Shown here one piece after another: positions 24,290 to 32,654 of a stretch of 33,068 bases of DNA. Position 1 is the stretch's first letter; every line of letters begins with the position of its first letter. The stretch comes from Oceanobacillus damuensis (GTDB lineage Bacteria > Bacillota > Bacilli > Bacillales > Amphibacillaceae). The notes under the pieces are model-generated. The model saw only the letters and a program-made list of their open reading frames with translations, made no database searches and had not been told where the DNA came from. The translations under genes were made by a program, and so were the position numbers. The stretch spans positions 1 to 33,068 of the forward strand of contig NZ_LQNF01000040.1 in assembly GCF_001618145.1 (NCBI RefSeq), written 5' to 3'.

Positions 24290-24868
24290 TTAGTATGAGT
24301 TATTTTGAGGTTTGACTTTCTTACGGTAAATAACAAAGCCTATTATTGCTATCGCAATCAGAAGTATACCGTAGAACTGCAATTCTCCGATGATTTTTTG
24401 AACAGATTCAATATTCCCTATACTGCCCAACCAAAGCATTCCAATCATCCATGGGGTTATTCCGATCATCGTTAACAGCAGGAAATTCCATATCCTCATC
24501 TTACTAATTCCAGCCACGTAAGACACATAGTTGCCAATACCAAGCACTCTTGAAAGAGCTACACTCCAAATACCAAACCTTTTGAAAGAAGCTTGGGCTT
24601 TCTCGATACCTTTCCTGCTGGTCATCTTTTTTAATCTCTCTTCCATTTTAAGACCGATCAAGAATGGAATCAGACTGAAAACCGTGTAAATGATACTTGC
24701 CATTAAACCATATAACACAAGCTGGATGAACGTTAAATTCAAAAGATAGCCAAACATCAGTGCAAGCAATCCCCCTGGGAATGGAAGTGACGAAGCCTCA
24801 ATTGCAACGGAAGCAAACAACCCCAATATTCCTAAATCACTAATAGCGTTTATAATCGTCTCCAGCAT
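24290..24868 (-). CDS. DedA-family membrane protein (VTT domain)
   Basis: 192 residues with about five hydrophobic segments. The conserved acidic entry region EASSLPFPGGL (24-34) and the basic motif SRVLGIGNYVSYVAG (about 110-124) mark the DedA/VTT family. One family branch (UptA) recycles undecaprenyl phosphate across the membrane; others handle phospholipids or pH tolerance. Which branch this is cannot be decided by eye. AAGGGGAT precedes ATG. It follows the lipid-kinase gene by 37 nt on the same strand, so the two membrane-lipid genes are probably co-transcribed. Confidence 0.9.
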   Translation of the reverse strand: MLETIINAISDLGILGLFASVAIEASSLPFPGGLLALMFGYLLNLTFIQLVLYGLMASIIYTVFSLIPFLIGLKMEERLKKMTSRKGIEKAQASFKRFGIWSVALSRVLGIGNYVSYVAGISKMRIWNFLLLTMIGITPWMIGMLWLGSIGNIESVQKIIGELQFYGILLIAIAIIGFVIYRKKVKPQNNSY

Positions 24869-24905
24869 AATGTTAATCCCCTTCAGTTTCTAAAGTTTTG
24901 CATCG

Positions 24906-25808
24906 TTAGCCTATTTCGGTTGAACAAATCATTTTAAGATGTTTGGGAAGCACAGAAATTTTCGCTGGTGTGCTAGACGGAATTTCTCCATCCATATCAA
25001 TATCTTTTATTTCTGAAGTTGATATCGAGAGACTGCTTGCCTGAAAATGTGTCAATTGTTCCATCTCATCGTTATCGACAATCGTCCTATTCATTGATAA
25101 CAATTCCCGAAAGGAAGCCAACGTGGAATCTTTAATAACTAAAACATCCAGCTTTCCGTCATTTGGACTAATCGTTGATATGGGGATCTCTCTCGTCCCG
25201 ATATATTTCCCGTTCAGGATAGCGATTAAAACGGCTTCTCCCTTGAAAATACCGTTATCACTATTTAACTCATAGGAAAAGGATTGAGTATTATTGACAG
25301 TTCTGATTGCAGTCATGATATAACTGAGTGCCCCAAAGCTTTTTTTCTCATTCTCGTTTACATTCTGGGAAGTATCGGCAACCAGCCCGATTCCCCAAAA
25401 GTTAAGAAAATAGCGATCGTTCGACTTTCCTATATCAATTTCTATGATTTCTCCTTTTACAATCGCTTCTGCAGCAGCCTGAAGATTCTGTGGGATCTGA
25501 AGCATTCTGCTGAAATCATTGGAGGTCCCACCCGGCAAGATGGCAATGATCGGCCTTTTTTCCAATGGTGCAATACTGTTCAAACACGTGTGAACAGTGC
25601 CATCCCCTCCAAGAATAATAAGCAGGTCAATCGTTTCACCAAATGTTTTACAGACATTTTCGGTCTCTTCTGCAGTATCCGTCTGCAAAACTGTCAGCTC
25701 CTTGATATGCCTGCTCAGTATCGGTAAGGTTTGTGACAGTTTTTGTTCGATATTGGTTTTTCCGGCATTTATGTGATATAGAAATAATGCTTTTTCGTAT
25801 TTAGGCAT
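24906..25808 (-). CDS. Diacylglycerol/lipid kinase, DagK/YegS type
   Basis: 300 residues from ATG 25808 (AGGAG 7-8 nt upstream; an earlier ATG at 25829 lacks a site). The nucleotide-binding motif GGDGT is at 67-71 and LPGGTSNDFSR follows near 91-101; GLVADTSQ and the C-terminal DMDGEIPSSTP complete the DagK/YegS pattern. The family phosphorylates diacylglycerol (DagK) to phosphatidate for lipid and lipoteichoic-acid turnover; sphingosine-like substrates occur elsewhere. Upstream of dedA in the same direction. It may be an additional copy besides a housekeeping dagK, which the window cannot show. Confidence 0.9.
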   Translation of the reverse strand: MPKYEKALFLYHINAGKTNIEQKLSQTLPILSRHIKELTVLQTDTAEETENVCKTFGETIDLLIILGGDGTVHTCLNSIAPLEKRPIIAILPGGTSNDFSRMLQIPQNLQAAAEAIVKGEIIEIDIGKSNDRYFLNFWGIGLVADTSQNVNENEKKSFGALSYIMTAIRTVNNTQSFSYELNSDNGIFKGEAVLIAILNGKYIGTREIPISTISPNDGKLDVLVIKDSTLASFRELLSMNRTIVDNDEMEQLTHFQASSLSISTSEIKDIDMDGEIPSSTPAKISVLPKHLKMICSTEIG

Positions 25809-25900
25809 GCCAATTCTCCTCACATTCATAAATAAATATAGCCTTTTTCAGACAAAAGCAAACCTTTTTCGCTTACTTCTAGGTCAAATTACTCGTTTTT

Positions 25901-25939
25901 TGTCATTATATAGTAAAAATTATGAAAACAAACTGTAAA
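25901..25939 (-). promoter_or_regulatory. PhoP-box-like direct repeats before phnD
   Basis: On the minus strand hexamers TTTACA, TTTTCA, TTTACT and ATGACA follow one another at an exact 11-nt period (N5 gaps). PhoP of B. subtilis binds TT(A/C/T)A(C/T)A repeats with about 5-nt gaps; the first is a perfect match and the next two have one mismatch each. It ends about 11 nt before the -35 of the phnD promoter candidate. AT-richness lowers certainty. Confidence 0.5.
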
Positions 25940-25949
25940 TTTCCAAAAA

Positions 25950-25978
25950 TTCACTAGATTTTTCCCTGTAATTATTAT
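25950..25978 (+). promoter_or_regulatory. Candidate promoter of the phn operon
   Basis: -35 TTCACT (25950-25955), 17-nt spacer, -10 TATTAT (25973-25978). The weak -35 fits a promoter that needs an activator. Confidence 0.55.
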
Positions 25979-26026
25979 TTAATAGAGTAGTGAACTTACT
26001 AATACATAAAAAACAGGAGGGTCAAG

Positions 26027-27028
26027 ATGAAAAAACTTTATAGTCTATTACTTGTGCTGGCATTGGCATTGGTTTTAGCAGCATGTGGCGGATCAGATGA
26101 TTCAGACACTGGTAATGGCAGTGAAGATGCAGACGACACCAATTCAGAAGAAACTAGTGAAGAGTCCGGCGAAGAAACTGGTGAAGAAACCAGCGAGGAA
26201 TCCAGTGAAGGAATTCCTGACACTTTAGTTATAGGTTTTGTTCCATCCCAGGATTCCGATACAATCGCTGATACAGTTGAGCCATTGGCAGACCGTTTAG
26301 GTGAAGAGTTGGGTATTGAGGTTCAGGGTCAAGTAATGACAAACTATAATGCTTTAGTTGAAGCAATGGGAGCCAATCAAGTACAGGTTGGTTTTATTCC
26401 GGCATTTGGTTATGTATTGGCTAATGAGCAATACGATGTTGAAGTAATCTTGAAATCCATTCGTTACGGTTCAGGAACATACAAAGCACAATACGTTGTA
26501 CGCTCTGATTCCGGTATCGAGAGTTTAGCAGATTTAGAGGGTACAGTTTGGGCATACGGTGACCAAGGTTCCACATCTGGTTATCTTTTCCCTGCAAGTC
26601 AATTGATGGAAGAGTTTGGCTATGATACTGCAGCAGAATTGGAAAGCAACTTCTTCAGCGGTACCGTTCAAACAGGCGGCCACGATAACTCTGCAATCGC
26701 AGTTCTCGAAGGAGATGCTGATGTAGCCACTACTTTTGATGATGTTCGTACAGAGCTTGAAGAAGAATATCCGACAGTAATGGAGGAATTGTCTATCCTG
26801 GGCTATACAGACGAAATTCCTAATGATACTATTTCGGTGACGAAAGAACTTCCAGATGAATTCGTTCAGGAAATCAAAGATGTTTTCTTATCTTTCAACG
26901 AAGATGAAGAAATGATCCAAATCATGAACGATGTTTATAACTGGGATGAAATCGACGAAGCATCTGATGAAGAGTATCAGGTTGTAAAAGATACGTACGC
27001 TAAATTTAAAGACAATATTGAACTTTAA
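26027..27028 (+). CDS. phnD: Phosphonate-type ABC transporter substrate-binding lipoprotein
   Basis: 333 residues. Signal peptide with lipobox LAAC (Cys20), so membrane-anchored outside. A very acidic low-complexity linker occupies 21-62 (E, D, S, T and G). Then comes the PhnD/PtxB-type periplasmic-binding fold: VIGFVPSQDSD near 68-78, GFIPAFGYVLANEQYD near 125-140, YGDQGSTSGYLFP near 185-197 and GTVQTGGHDNSA near 220-231. It binds phosphonates, phosphite or related oxyanions; the exact ligand cannot be read off. AGGAGG lies just before ATG. First gene of the phn operon, followed by a terminator that probably favours excess binding protein. Confidence 0.93.
   Translation: MKKLYSLLLVLALALVLAACGGSDDSDTGNGSEDADDTNSEETSEESGEETGEETSEESSEGIPDTLVIGFVPSQDSDTIADTVEPLADRLGEELGIEVQGQVMTNYNALVEAMGANQVQVGFIPAFGYVLANEQYDVEVILKSIRYGSGTYKAQYVVRSDSGIESLADLEGTVWAYGDQGSTSGYLFPASQLMEEFGYDTAAELESNFFSGTVQTGGHDNSAIAVLEGDADVATTFDDVRTELEEEYPTVMEELSILGYTDEIPNDTISVTKELPDEFVQEIKDVFLSFNEDEEMIQIMNDVYNWDEIDEASDEEYQVVKDTYAKFKDNIEL
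26147..26210 (+). repeat. 12-nt tandem repeat in phnD encoding an acidic linker
   Basis: Five degenerate 12-nt units of the type GAAGAAACTGGT, plus a partial one, encode the tetrapeptide series EETS-EESG-EETG-EETS-EESS. It lies between the lipobox and the binding domain. Confidence 0.85.
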
Positions 27029-27066
27029 TTGCAGCGGAACGAAATCAATAAATAGGTGTTACCAAT

Positions 27067-27095
27067 AAAAGGGGAGTGTTTGCTCCCCTTTTTTT
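27067..27095 (+). terminator. Terminator between phnD and phnC
   Basis: Stem AAAAGGGGAG (27067-27076) / CTCCCCTTTT (27083-27092), loop 6 nt, then more T. Strong, yet inside the apparent operon; partial read-through would give more PhnD than PhnCE. Confidence 0.9.
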
Positions 27096-27151
27096 CCTAA
27101 TGTTTCGGACATTTATTTGACTTAAGCTTATAATGGAGGAAAATACATAAA

Positions 27152-27928
27152 ATGATTGAATTTAAAAATGTCGGTTTAGTATACCCGAACGGCACAGAAG
27201 GCTTAAAAGATATTAATGTGACAATTAATGACGGTGAATTTGTAGTAATCGTAGGTTTATCGGGCGCCGGAAAGTCCACCTTTATTCGCAGCATTAACCG
27301 CTTAGTAACCCCTACATCCGGATCTCTTCTTGTAGACAATGAAGACATTCTTAAATTTCGCGGTTCTAATTTGAGAAAACTTCGTACTAAAACGGGAATG
27401 GTCTTCCAAAGCTACAATCTAGTAAAACGTTCCAACGTATTAAAAAATGTATTGGCAGGACGGCTAGGTCATACAGGAACATTACGCTCCATTTTCAATG
27501 CTTATAAAAAGGAAGATATTGGACTGGCCTACGAGAGCTTGAAACGAGTAAACATTGAAGAAAAGATCTATAATCGAGCTGATGAGTTAAGTGGTGGGCA
27601 GCAGCAACGCGTAAGTATTGCACGCGTACTTACACAACAACCTAAATATATTCTTGCAGACGAACCTGTCGCATCACTTGACCCGCCTACTTCCCATCAG
27701 GTGATGACATATTTGAAGAAAATTAATAAAGAGGACAACATAACAACCATTGTAAACCTGCACTTCATTGATATGGCAATGGAGTATGCTGACCGTATTA
27801 TCGGGATGCGTGCAGGTGAAGTAGTTTTTGATGGTCCTGTATCTGAGGTTTCCGAAAGTACTTTTGAAGAAATATATGGCCGTTCAATACGTGAGGAAGA
27901 CTTGCGTGGGGGTGCAGATGAATCGTGA
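27152..27928 (+). CDS. phnC: Phosphonate-type ABC transporter ATP-binding protein
   Basis: 258 residues. Walker A GLSGAGKST (35-43), Q-loop FQSYNLV (85-91), signature LSGGQQQRVSIAR (146-158), Walker B YILADEP with VASLDPPT (166-180), H-loop NLHF. It energises import of the PhnD ligand. GGAGG lies about 12 nt before ATG, a slightly long spacing. The stop overlaps the GTG start of the next permease gene (GTGA). Confidence 0.94.
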   Translation: MIEFKNVGLVYPNGTEGLKDINVTINDGEFVVIVGLSGAGKSTFIRSINRLVTPTSGSLLVDNEDILKFRGSNLRKLRTKTGMVFQSYNLVKRSNVLKNVLAGRLGHTGTLRSIFNAYKKEDIGLAYESLKRVNIEEKIYNRADELSGGQQQRVSIARVLTQQPKYILADEPVASLDPPTSHQVMTYLKKINKEDNITTIVNLHFIDMAMEYADRIIGMRAGEVVFDGPVSEVSESTFEEIYGRSIREEDLRGGADES

Positions 27929-28740
27929 CGAACGAAAATAACTCATTGACCTCGAAGAAAGTGCCGCCTATTTACCCTGCCAAAACGAAGGTACAGGTAA
28001 CGCTTATATTTTTTGTTGTTCTTGGCATTTATATATTCAGCATGTCCTGGACCCAGCGGCAAATGGCGGGTGGTTTCGGCGGGGCGCTTGGTAATATGTT
28101 TACAGTAATCGAAAAGTTCTTTCCGCCTAATACCGCGGTGATATCAGCAATATGGGGACCGATGGTGGAAACCATCCAAATGGCAATCATTGCAACGACA
28201 TTTGCTGCAATTCTAACTGTCCCCTTAGCTATATTAGCAGCGGAAAATATTACAACGTGGAAACCATTATATATTCTGACACGCACGTTCTTAAACATTT
28301 TACGTACCATTCCGGATCTTGTTCTGGCAGTAATTTTTGTCGGTCTGTTTGGGATTGGACTATTTCCTGGAATACTGGCGCTTGTGATTTTCTCTTTGGG
28401 TATCCTGGCTAAACTGATCAGTGAGACAATTGAATCGGTCGATATGCATCCGCTGGAAGCTATGCGCTCATCAGGAGGCAATGTATTCCAGGTAATCTGG
28501 TATGGCCTCATACCACAAGTATTGCCACAATATACATCACTTGTCCTCTACGTATTTGAGATTAATATCCGCGCCTCCGTCGTATTAGGTTTGGTTGGTG
28601 CCGGTGGTATCGGATTGATATTAAACCAGCAACTAGGTTTTTACAATTACCCGAATGCCATGATGATTATCATTCTTATTTTTGTAGTAGTCATCGTTAT
28701 TGAATACATCAGTACGAGAATAAGGGAGGCATTGCTATAA
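27925..28740 (+). CDS. phnE: Phosphonate-type ABC transporter permease 1
   Basis: 271 residues, about six hydrophobic segments, with the BPD_transp EAA loop (EAMRSSGGNVFQVIWYGLIP near 180-199, then RASVVLGLVGAGGIG). GTG start overlapping phnC by 4 nt; its stop overlaps the start of the second permease by one base. Two PhnE-like permeases in tandem probably form a heterodimeric channel. Confidence 0.93.
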   Translation: MTNENNSLTSKKVPPIYPAKTKVQVTLIFFVVLGIYIFSMSWTQRQMAGGFGGALGNMFTVIEKFFPPNTAVISAIWGPMVETIQMAIIATTFAAILTVPLAILAAENITTWKPLYILTRTFLNILRTIPDLVLAVIFVGLFGIGLFPGILALVIFSLGILAKLISETIESVDMHPLEAMRSSGGNVFQVIWYGLIPQVLPQYTSLVLYVFEINIRASVVLGLVGAGGIGLILNQQLGFYNYPNAMMIIILIFVVVIVIEYISTRIREALL

Positions 28741-29540
28741 TGGAAAATTATTCCCTACCTCCGAAACCCAAAAATTCCATGTATAAAAATATCAGAAACA
28801 TCGTCATTGCTATATTGGTAATAGCCATGTATGTATGGACATTTGTCAGTATAGATATTGATTGGGGACGGGCGATTGAACGGGCAATAAACAACTTTAA
28901 TCGGGTAATACCCAGACTGTTCAATCCGGATTGGTCGGCAACCGGGGATGTTGCATGGAGTATGCTTGAGACAGTTTTAATAGCTTTTGCCGGATCTTTA
29001 ATGGCAGCAGTAATAGCAGTGCCATTATCCTTCCTTGCCGCCCGTAATATGATGGGTGGAATCGTCATTTCAACAATCGGCAAATGGGTGCTTTCAGCCG
29101 TGCGTGCATTTCCGGATATAATCCTTGCGATTTTATTCGTAGTCGCAGTTGGACCGAATGCATTTGCCGGTGTACTTGCCATTGCAATTGGCTCGACAGG
29201 AATGCTTGGCAAGATGTTTGCGGAAATTATCGAGTCCATCGATATGAATGTAGTAGAAGCAATGGAAGCTAGTGGCGCCAATAAAATACAAATTCTTTTT
29301 TACGGTGTATTGCCACAGATCACGCCGGAATTTCTGTCGTATGCGATCTATCGTTTTGAAGTGGATATACGTGCCTCCTCCATCCTTGGTATCGTCGGTG
29401 CTGGTGGTATCGGTACGATGATTATTTTTGCTTCCAATAACCGCAACTGGAATGAAATGGGAACGATTCTTTTGGCTATTATCATTGTCGTAACGATTAT
29501 CGACTTTGCTTCTGCACGTATCAGAAGAAAAATTGTCTAG
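28740..29540 (+). CDS. phnE: Phosphonate-type ABC transporter permease 2
   Basis: 266 residues, same family as the preceding gene: about six hydrophobic segments, EAA loop EAMEASGANKIQILFYGVLP near 176-195, then RASSILGIVGAGGIG. ATG overlaps the stop of the first permease (TAATG). Last transporter gene, followed by a strong terminator. Confidence 0.93.
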   Translation: MENYSLPPKPKNSMYKNIRNIVIAILVIAMYVWTFVSIDIDWGRAIERAINNFNRVIPRLFNPDWSATGDVAWSMLETVLIAFAGSLMAAVIAVPLSFLAARNMMGGIVISTIGKWVLSAVRAFPDIILAILFVVAVGPNAFAGVLAIAIGSTGMLGKMFAEIIESIDMNVVEAMEASGANKIQILFYGVLPQITPEFLSYAIYRFEVDIRASSILGIVGAGGIGTMIIFASNNRNWNEMGTILLAIIIVVTIIDFASARIRRKIV

Positions 29541-29578
29541 CAGGAAAGACTTGAGAATTTATTTTTTTGAGAGTAGGA

Positions 29579-29617
29579 TGTCCCTGAAGAGTTTTACCGC
29601 TCCTTAGGGGCATTTTT
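29579..29617 (+). terminator. Terminator after the second phnE
   Basis: Stem of 13 positions, TGTCCCTGAAGAG (29579-29591) / CTCCTTAGGGGCA (29600-29612), with one mismatch and two GU pairs, then TTTTT. Confidence 0.85.
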
Positions 29618-29648
29618 GTAACTTTATTTACTGAAAGGATGCGACATA

Positions 29649-31223
29649 TTGCAAAATAAATCAGCTAAAATGACACTGCTATATACAAGTGATATTCATG
29701 GTAATGCGATGCCTGTTTTATATGGAACGAATGAAAAAGCAGATATAGGGCTTGTCAAATACGCTTCCGTTGTGAAGGAAGCAAGGCAAAAAAGTGAAAA
29801 TATAATTGCGATTGATAACGGGGACCTGATTCAGGGAACTCCTTTAATGACCCATTATGTAAAAGAATACAGTAACCGGGAGAATCCAATGATCGGAATA
29901 ATGAATCGAATTGGTATTGATGCTGCAGTACTCGGCAATCATGAATTTAATTTTGGAAAGGAAATTCTGGCAGATGCAATTCAACAATCTGATTTTCCTT
30001 GGCTTTCTGCAAATATATTGGACGAAAGTACCAATAAACCAAAGTTTGGACCTCCATATATCATCAAGAATCTTGAAAATGGAGTCAAAGCAGCAATCGT
30101 TGGGGTTACGACACACTATATTCCGAACTGGGAAGCACCAGATCACATAAAGGGAGTTCATTTTGCTGATGCTTTCAAAACATTGGAAAAGTGGATCATG
30201 CAAATCCGCGAAACAGAAAATCCCGATGTACTAATTGTATCCTATCATGGCGGCTTTGAACGTGACCTTCAGACAGGTGAACCAACAGAGAAGCTGTCTG
30301 GGGAGAATCAAGGATACCAAATGTGCCAGGAGATAGAAGGAATTGACATACTTCTGACAGGCCATCAGCACCGCAGATTAAGCGGGATGGTAAATGATGT
30401 ACTCATTCTGCAGCCGGGGAATAACGGACAGGCTTACGGGAAGGTTGAAATTGAGCTGGAAAAGAGAAATGAAAGATGGGTTATAACAGATAGGTCCGGA
30501 AGCCTGCACGAACTAAGAGATATCGAATCAGATTCTATGTTAATGGATTATATGGAAGAGATGGAGAAATCGACACAGCGGTGGCTTGATCAGCCGATTG
30601 GTTACATAGAAGGCGACATGACAATTGAAGATCCCTTCCTTGCGAGAGTCAAGAAACACCCTTTTATTCAGTTTATACAGGATGTACAAATGGACGCCAG
30701 CGGAATCGATATTTCCGTTACTTCCCTCTTGAATAATACTTCCACCGGTTTTGGACCGGTCGTCACCATGAGGGATATCGTTTCCAATTATATGTATCCA
30801 AATACACTTGTCGTTCTTGAATTGACCGGACAAGATATAAAAGATGCCCTGGAGAAAAGTGCAGAATATTTTACTGTAACAGATAATCAGGTTGCCGTTA
30901 ATCCAGCATATATATATCCGAAACCTCAGCATTACAACTATGATATGTGGGAAGGGATAACCTATACAATACAGGTGTCAAACCCTGTTGGAACAAGGGT
31001 AAGGGATATCTTTTACCAGGACAGACCGATTGACTTCCATCAGACTTATCATGTAGTTCTGAACAATTACCGTGCTTCAGGCGGTGGCAACTACGATATG
31101 TTCAAAAATAAGCCGGTTGTTAAAGAAATTCAAAAGGATGCCGTTGAGATGATCAGGGAGTATTTCGAAAAGAATCAAAAGATCCAAGCCACAGCTAATG
31201 CAAACTTTACTGTACAGGTGTGA
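29649..31223 (+). CDS. 5'-nucleotidase / 2',3'-cyclic phosphodiesterase-type metallophosphoesterase
   Basis: 524 residues. The two-domain 5'-nucleotidase architecture is visible: metallophosphoesterase motifs YTSDIHG (12-18), IDNGDLIQG (55-63), GNHEF (96-100), YHGGFE and LTGHQHR, then a C-terminal 5'-nucleotidase domain with NPAYIYPKPQHYNYDMWEG split over about 418-436 and NNYRASGGGNYDMF. It releases phosphate from nucleotides. No signal peptide is present, so it appears cytoplasmic, like B. subtilis YunD. TTG start at 29649 with AAAGGA 9 nt upstream; an in-frame ATG lies at 29670. It follows the phn operon in the same direction, suggesting phosphorus scavenging. Confidence 0.9.
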   Translation: MQNKSAKMTLLYTSDIHGNAMPVLYGTNEKADIGLVKYASVVKEARQKSENIIAIDNGDLIQGTPLMTHYVKEYSNRENPMIGIMNRIGIDAAVLGNHEFNFGKEILADAIQQSDFPWLSANILDESTNKPKFGPPYIIKNLENGVKAAIVGVTTHYIPNWEAPDHIKGVHFADAFKTLEKWIMQIRETENPDVLIVSYHGGFERDLQTGEPTEKLSGENQGYQMCQEIEGIDILLTGHQHRRLSGMVNDVLILQPGNNGQAYGKVEIELEKRNERWVITDRSGSLHELRDIESDSMLMDYMEEMEKSTQRWLDQPIGYIEGDMTIEDPFLARVKKHPFIQFIQDVQMDASGIDISVTSLLNNTSTGFGPVVTMRDIVSNYMYPNTLVVLELTGQDIKDALEKSAEYFTVTDNQVAVNPAYIYPKPQHYNYDMWEGITYTIQVSNPVGTRVRDIFYQDRPIDFHQTYHVVLNNYRASGGGNYDMFKNKPVVKEIQKDAVEMIREYFEKNQKIQATANANFTVQV

Positions 31224-31234
31224 AAATTGGTGCG

Positions 31235-31274
31235 AATAAAAACACGATCACCCAATGAAGGGATGATCGTGTTT
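31235..31274. terminator. Convergent terminator, nucleotidase / thioredoxin
   Basis: Perfect 11-bp stem AAACACGATCA (31240-31250) / TGATCGTGTTT (31264-31274), loop 13 nt. A T run follows on the minus strand; on the plus strand it is weaker. Confidence 0.85.
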
Positions 31275-31277
31275 GAT

Positions 31278-31598
31278 TTAACCAAGCTGCTGGTGCAGAA
31301 ACTCTGTTACTGATTCTGGTGATTTTGTATAGGCACTGTGCTGATGTGCAAGTTTCTCTCCATTTTGGAAAACCAATACACTTGGAATGCCCATAACTTC
31401 ATATTTTTCAGCTAGTCCGCTTACTTCATCGCTGTTAACTTCATACCATTCGTAATTCTTAAATTCTTCAAGAACATCACCGATAAACATATCCATTCTT
31501 TTGCAGTCCGGACACCAGTCAGCGAAGAATTTGACGATTACGGGGTCTTCACTTTGAATAACTTCGTTGAATTGATCAACCGTTTGAATTGTTTTCAT
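31278..31598 (-). CDS. Thioredoxin-family protein, YdbP type
   Basis: 106 residues, single thioredoxin fold. The redox site WCPDC is at 28-32 and the cis-proline block MGIPSVLVF near 69-77. Not the housekeeping WCGPC thioredoxin; it closely resembles B. subtilis YdbP. It reduces disulfides in the cytoplasm, partner unknown. It lies 62 nt downstream of the DUF368 gene on the same strand. Confidence 0.94.
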   Translation of the reverse strand: MKTIQTVDQFNEVIQSEDPVIVKFFADWCPDCKRMDMFIGDVLEEFKNYEWYEVNSDEVSGLAEKYEVMGIPSVLVFQNGEKLAHQHSAYTKSPESVTEFLHQQLG

Positions 31599-31660
31599 TA
31601 AAACTCACTCCTTTTACCATTCATTCTAGCGATAATATGTTTTTTTGTCCTTTTTTTTGC

Positions 31661-32473
31661 TTATTTGTATTCTACCCTGCCAAGGATATATGCCACGAAT
31701 AGACCGATTGCAAAGGTAACCACACTTAACAGGACAATGGAAGTGCTTGCCGGGAAACCTGGATAGACAACGAAAATCGATCCGATTACAAGTCCGATAA
31801 TCACCGCAAATGTACTGCTGTAATAATTCTTAAGGAAGAAAGCAATTATTTTACTCATCACAATAAAACCAATGGCAATTCCAATTCCTGTAACTGCTAT
31901 AATATCCAGCTGCAGATTGCTGATTGCAGCTATTATTGTCGTATAGACCCCAAGCAGCAACAGCATAAATGAGCCGCTTATTCCAGGTATAATCATCGCA
32001 CTGCTTGCAATAAAACCGGAAAAGAAAAGTAAAATATACGTAGATCCAGTGATGTTTTGAATCACAGCTCCATCAGTGGGATTAAAGAATGCCATGGATG
32101 CAACGATAACAACCCCAAAGAACAGCAGGATATAGTGTTTTGTTTTAAAGTTGTTTTTTGCCTCTGCCTTATGGAATAAATAAGGCAGTACACCGAGGAT
32201 TAATCCAAGGAAAAAGAACTGTGTTGGTGCAGGATAATGTTCAAAAAGCCATTCAATAACATTAGCAAGCAGGAAAATCGCCGTTAGTATACCAATTCCC
32301 AATGGGATAAGGAAGCTTAAATGCTTTTTCCAATCCTTGCTGAATAATCCATTAATCGAAAGAATAAGTCGATCGTAAATCCCAAGTAAAACAGCTATTG
32401 TACCACCGCTGACACCAGGAATAACATCACTCGTCCCCATTATTAAACCACGATATAAGTTTTTCCACTCCAT
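31661..32473 (-). CDS. popT: DUF368 membrane protein, PopT-type polyprenyl-phosphate transporter
   Basis: 270 residues, about eight hydrophobic segments. Two copies of the family signature are seen: TSDVIPGVSGGT (14-25) and SAMIIPGISGSF (about 157-168), an internal repeat typical of DUF368. Members were reported in 2023 to recycle undecaprenyl phosphate to the inner leaflet for cell-wall synthesis (PopT), alongside the DedA protein UptA. AGAGGAG precedes ATG. Function here is by family only. Confidence 0.88.
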   Translation of the reverse strand: MEWKNLYRGLIMGTSDVIPGVSGGTIAVLLGIYDRLILSINGLFSKDWKKHLSFLIPLGIGILTAIFLLANVIEWLFEHYPAPTQFFFLGLILGVLPYLFHKAEAKNNFKTKHYILLFFGVVIVASMAFFNPTDGAVIQNITGSTYILLFFSGFIASSAMIIPGISGSFMLLLLGVYTTIIAAISNLQLDIIAVTGIGIAIGFIVMSKIIAFFLKNYYSSTFAVIIGLVIGSIFVVYPGFPASTSIVLLSVVTFAIGLFVAYILGRVEYK

Positions 32474-32654
32474 TTACAGTTTTCTCCTCTATGTATCTTG
32501 TCGTTAACTACATGCTTATAATACCAAAAAATGCTTGTAATTTATAGAATAACCCAACTTTTCGCAGAGTGAAATTGACAAATTGGCCTTTGTAGAATTA
32601 GCTAGGCTTAAGATTCATTACGCTTGAGTGGACGTTTGAATTAACTGTCAGACT

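Noticed and set aside
31670-31680. Sigma-B -10 (GGGTAG) upstream of the thioredoxin gene
   Set aside because: The -35 position lacks GTTT; the match lies within the end of the DUF368 gene and is probably chance.
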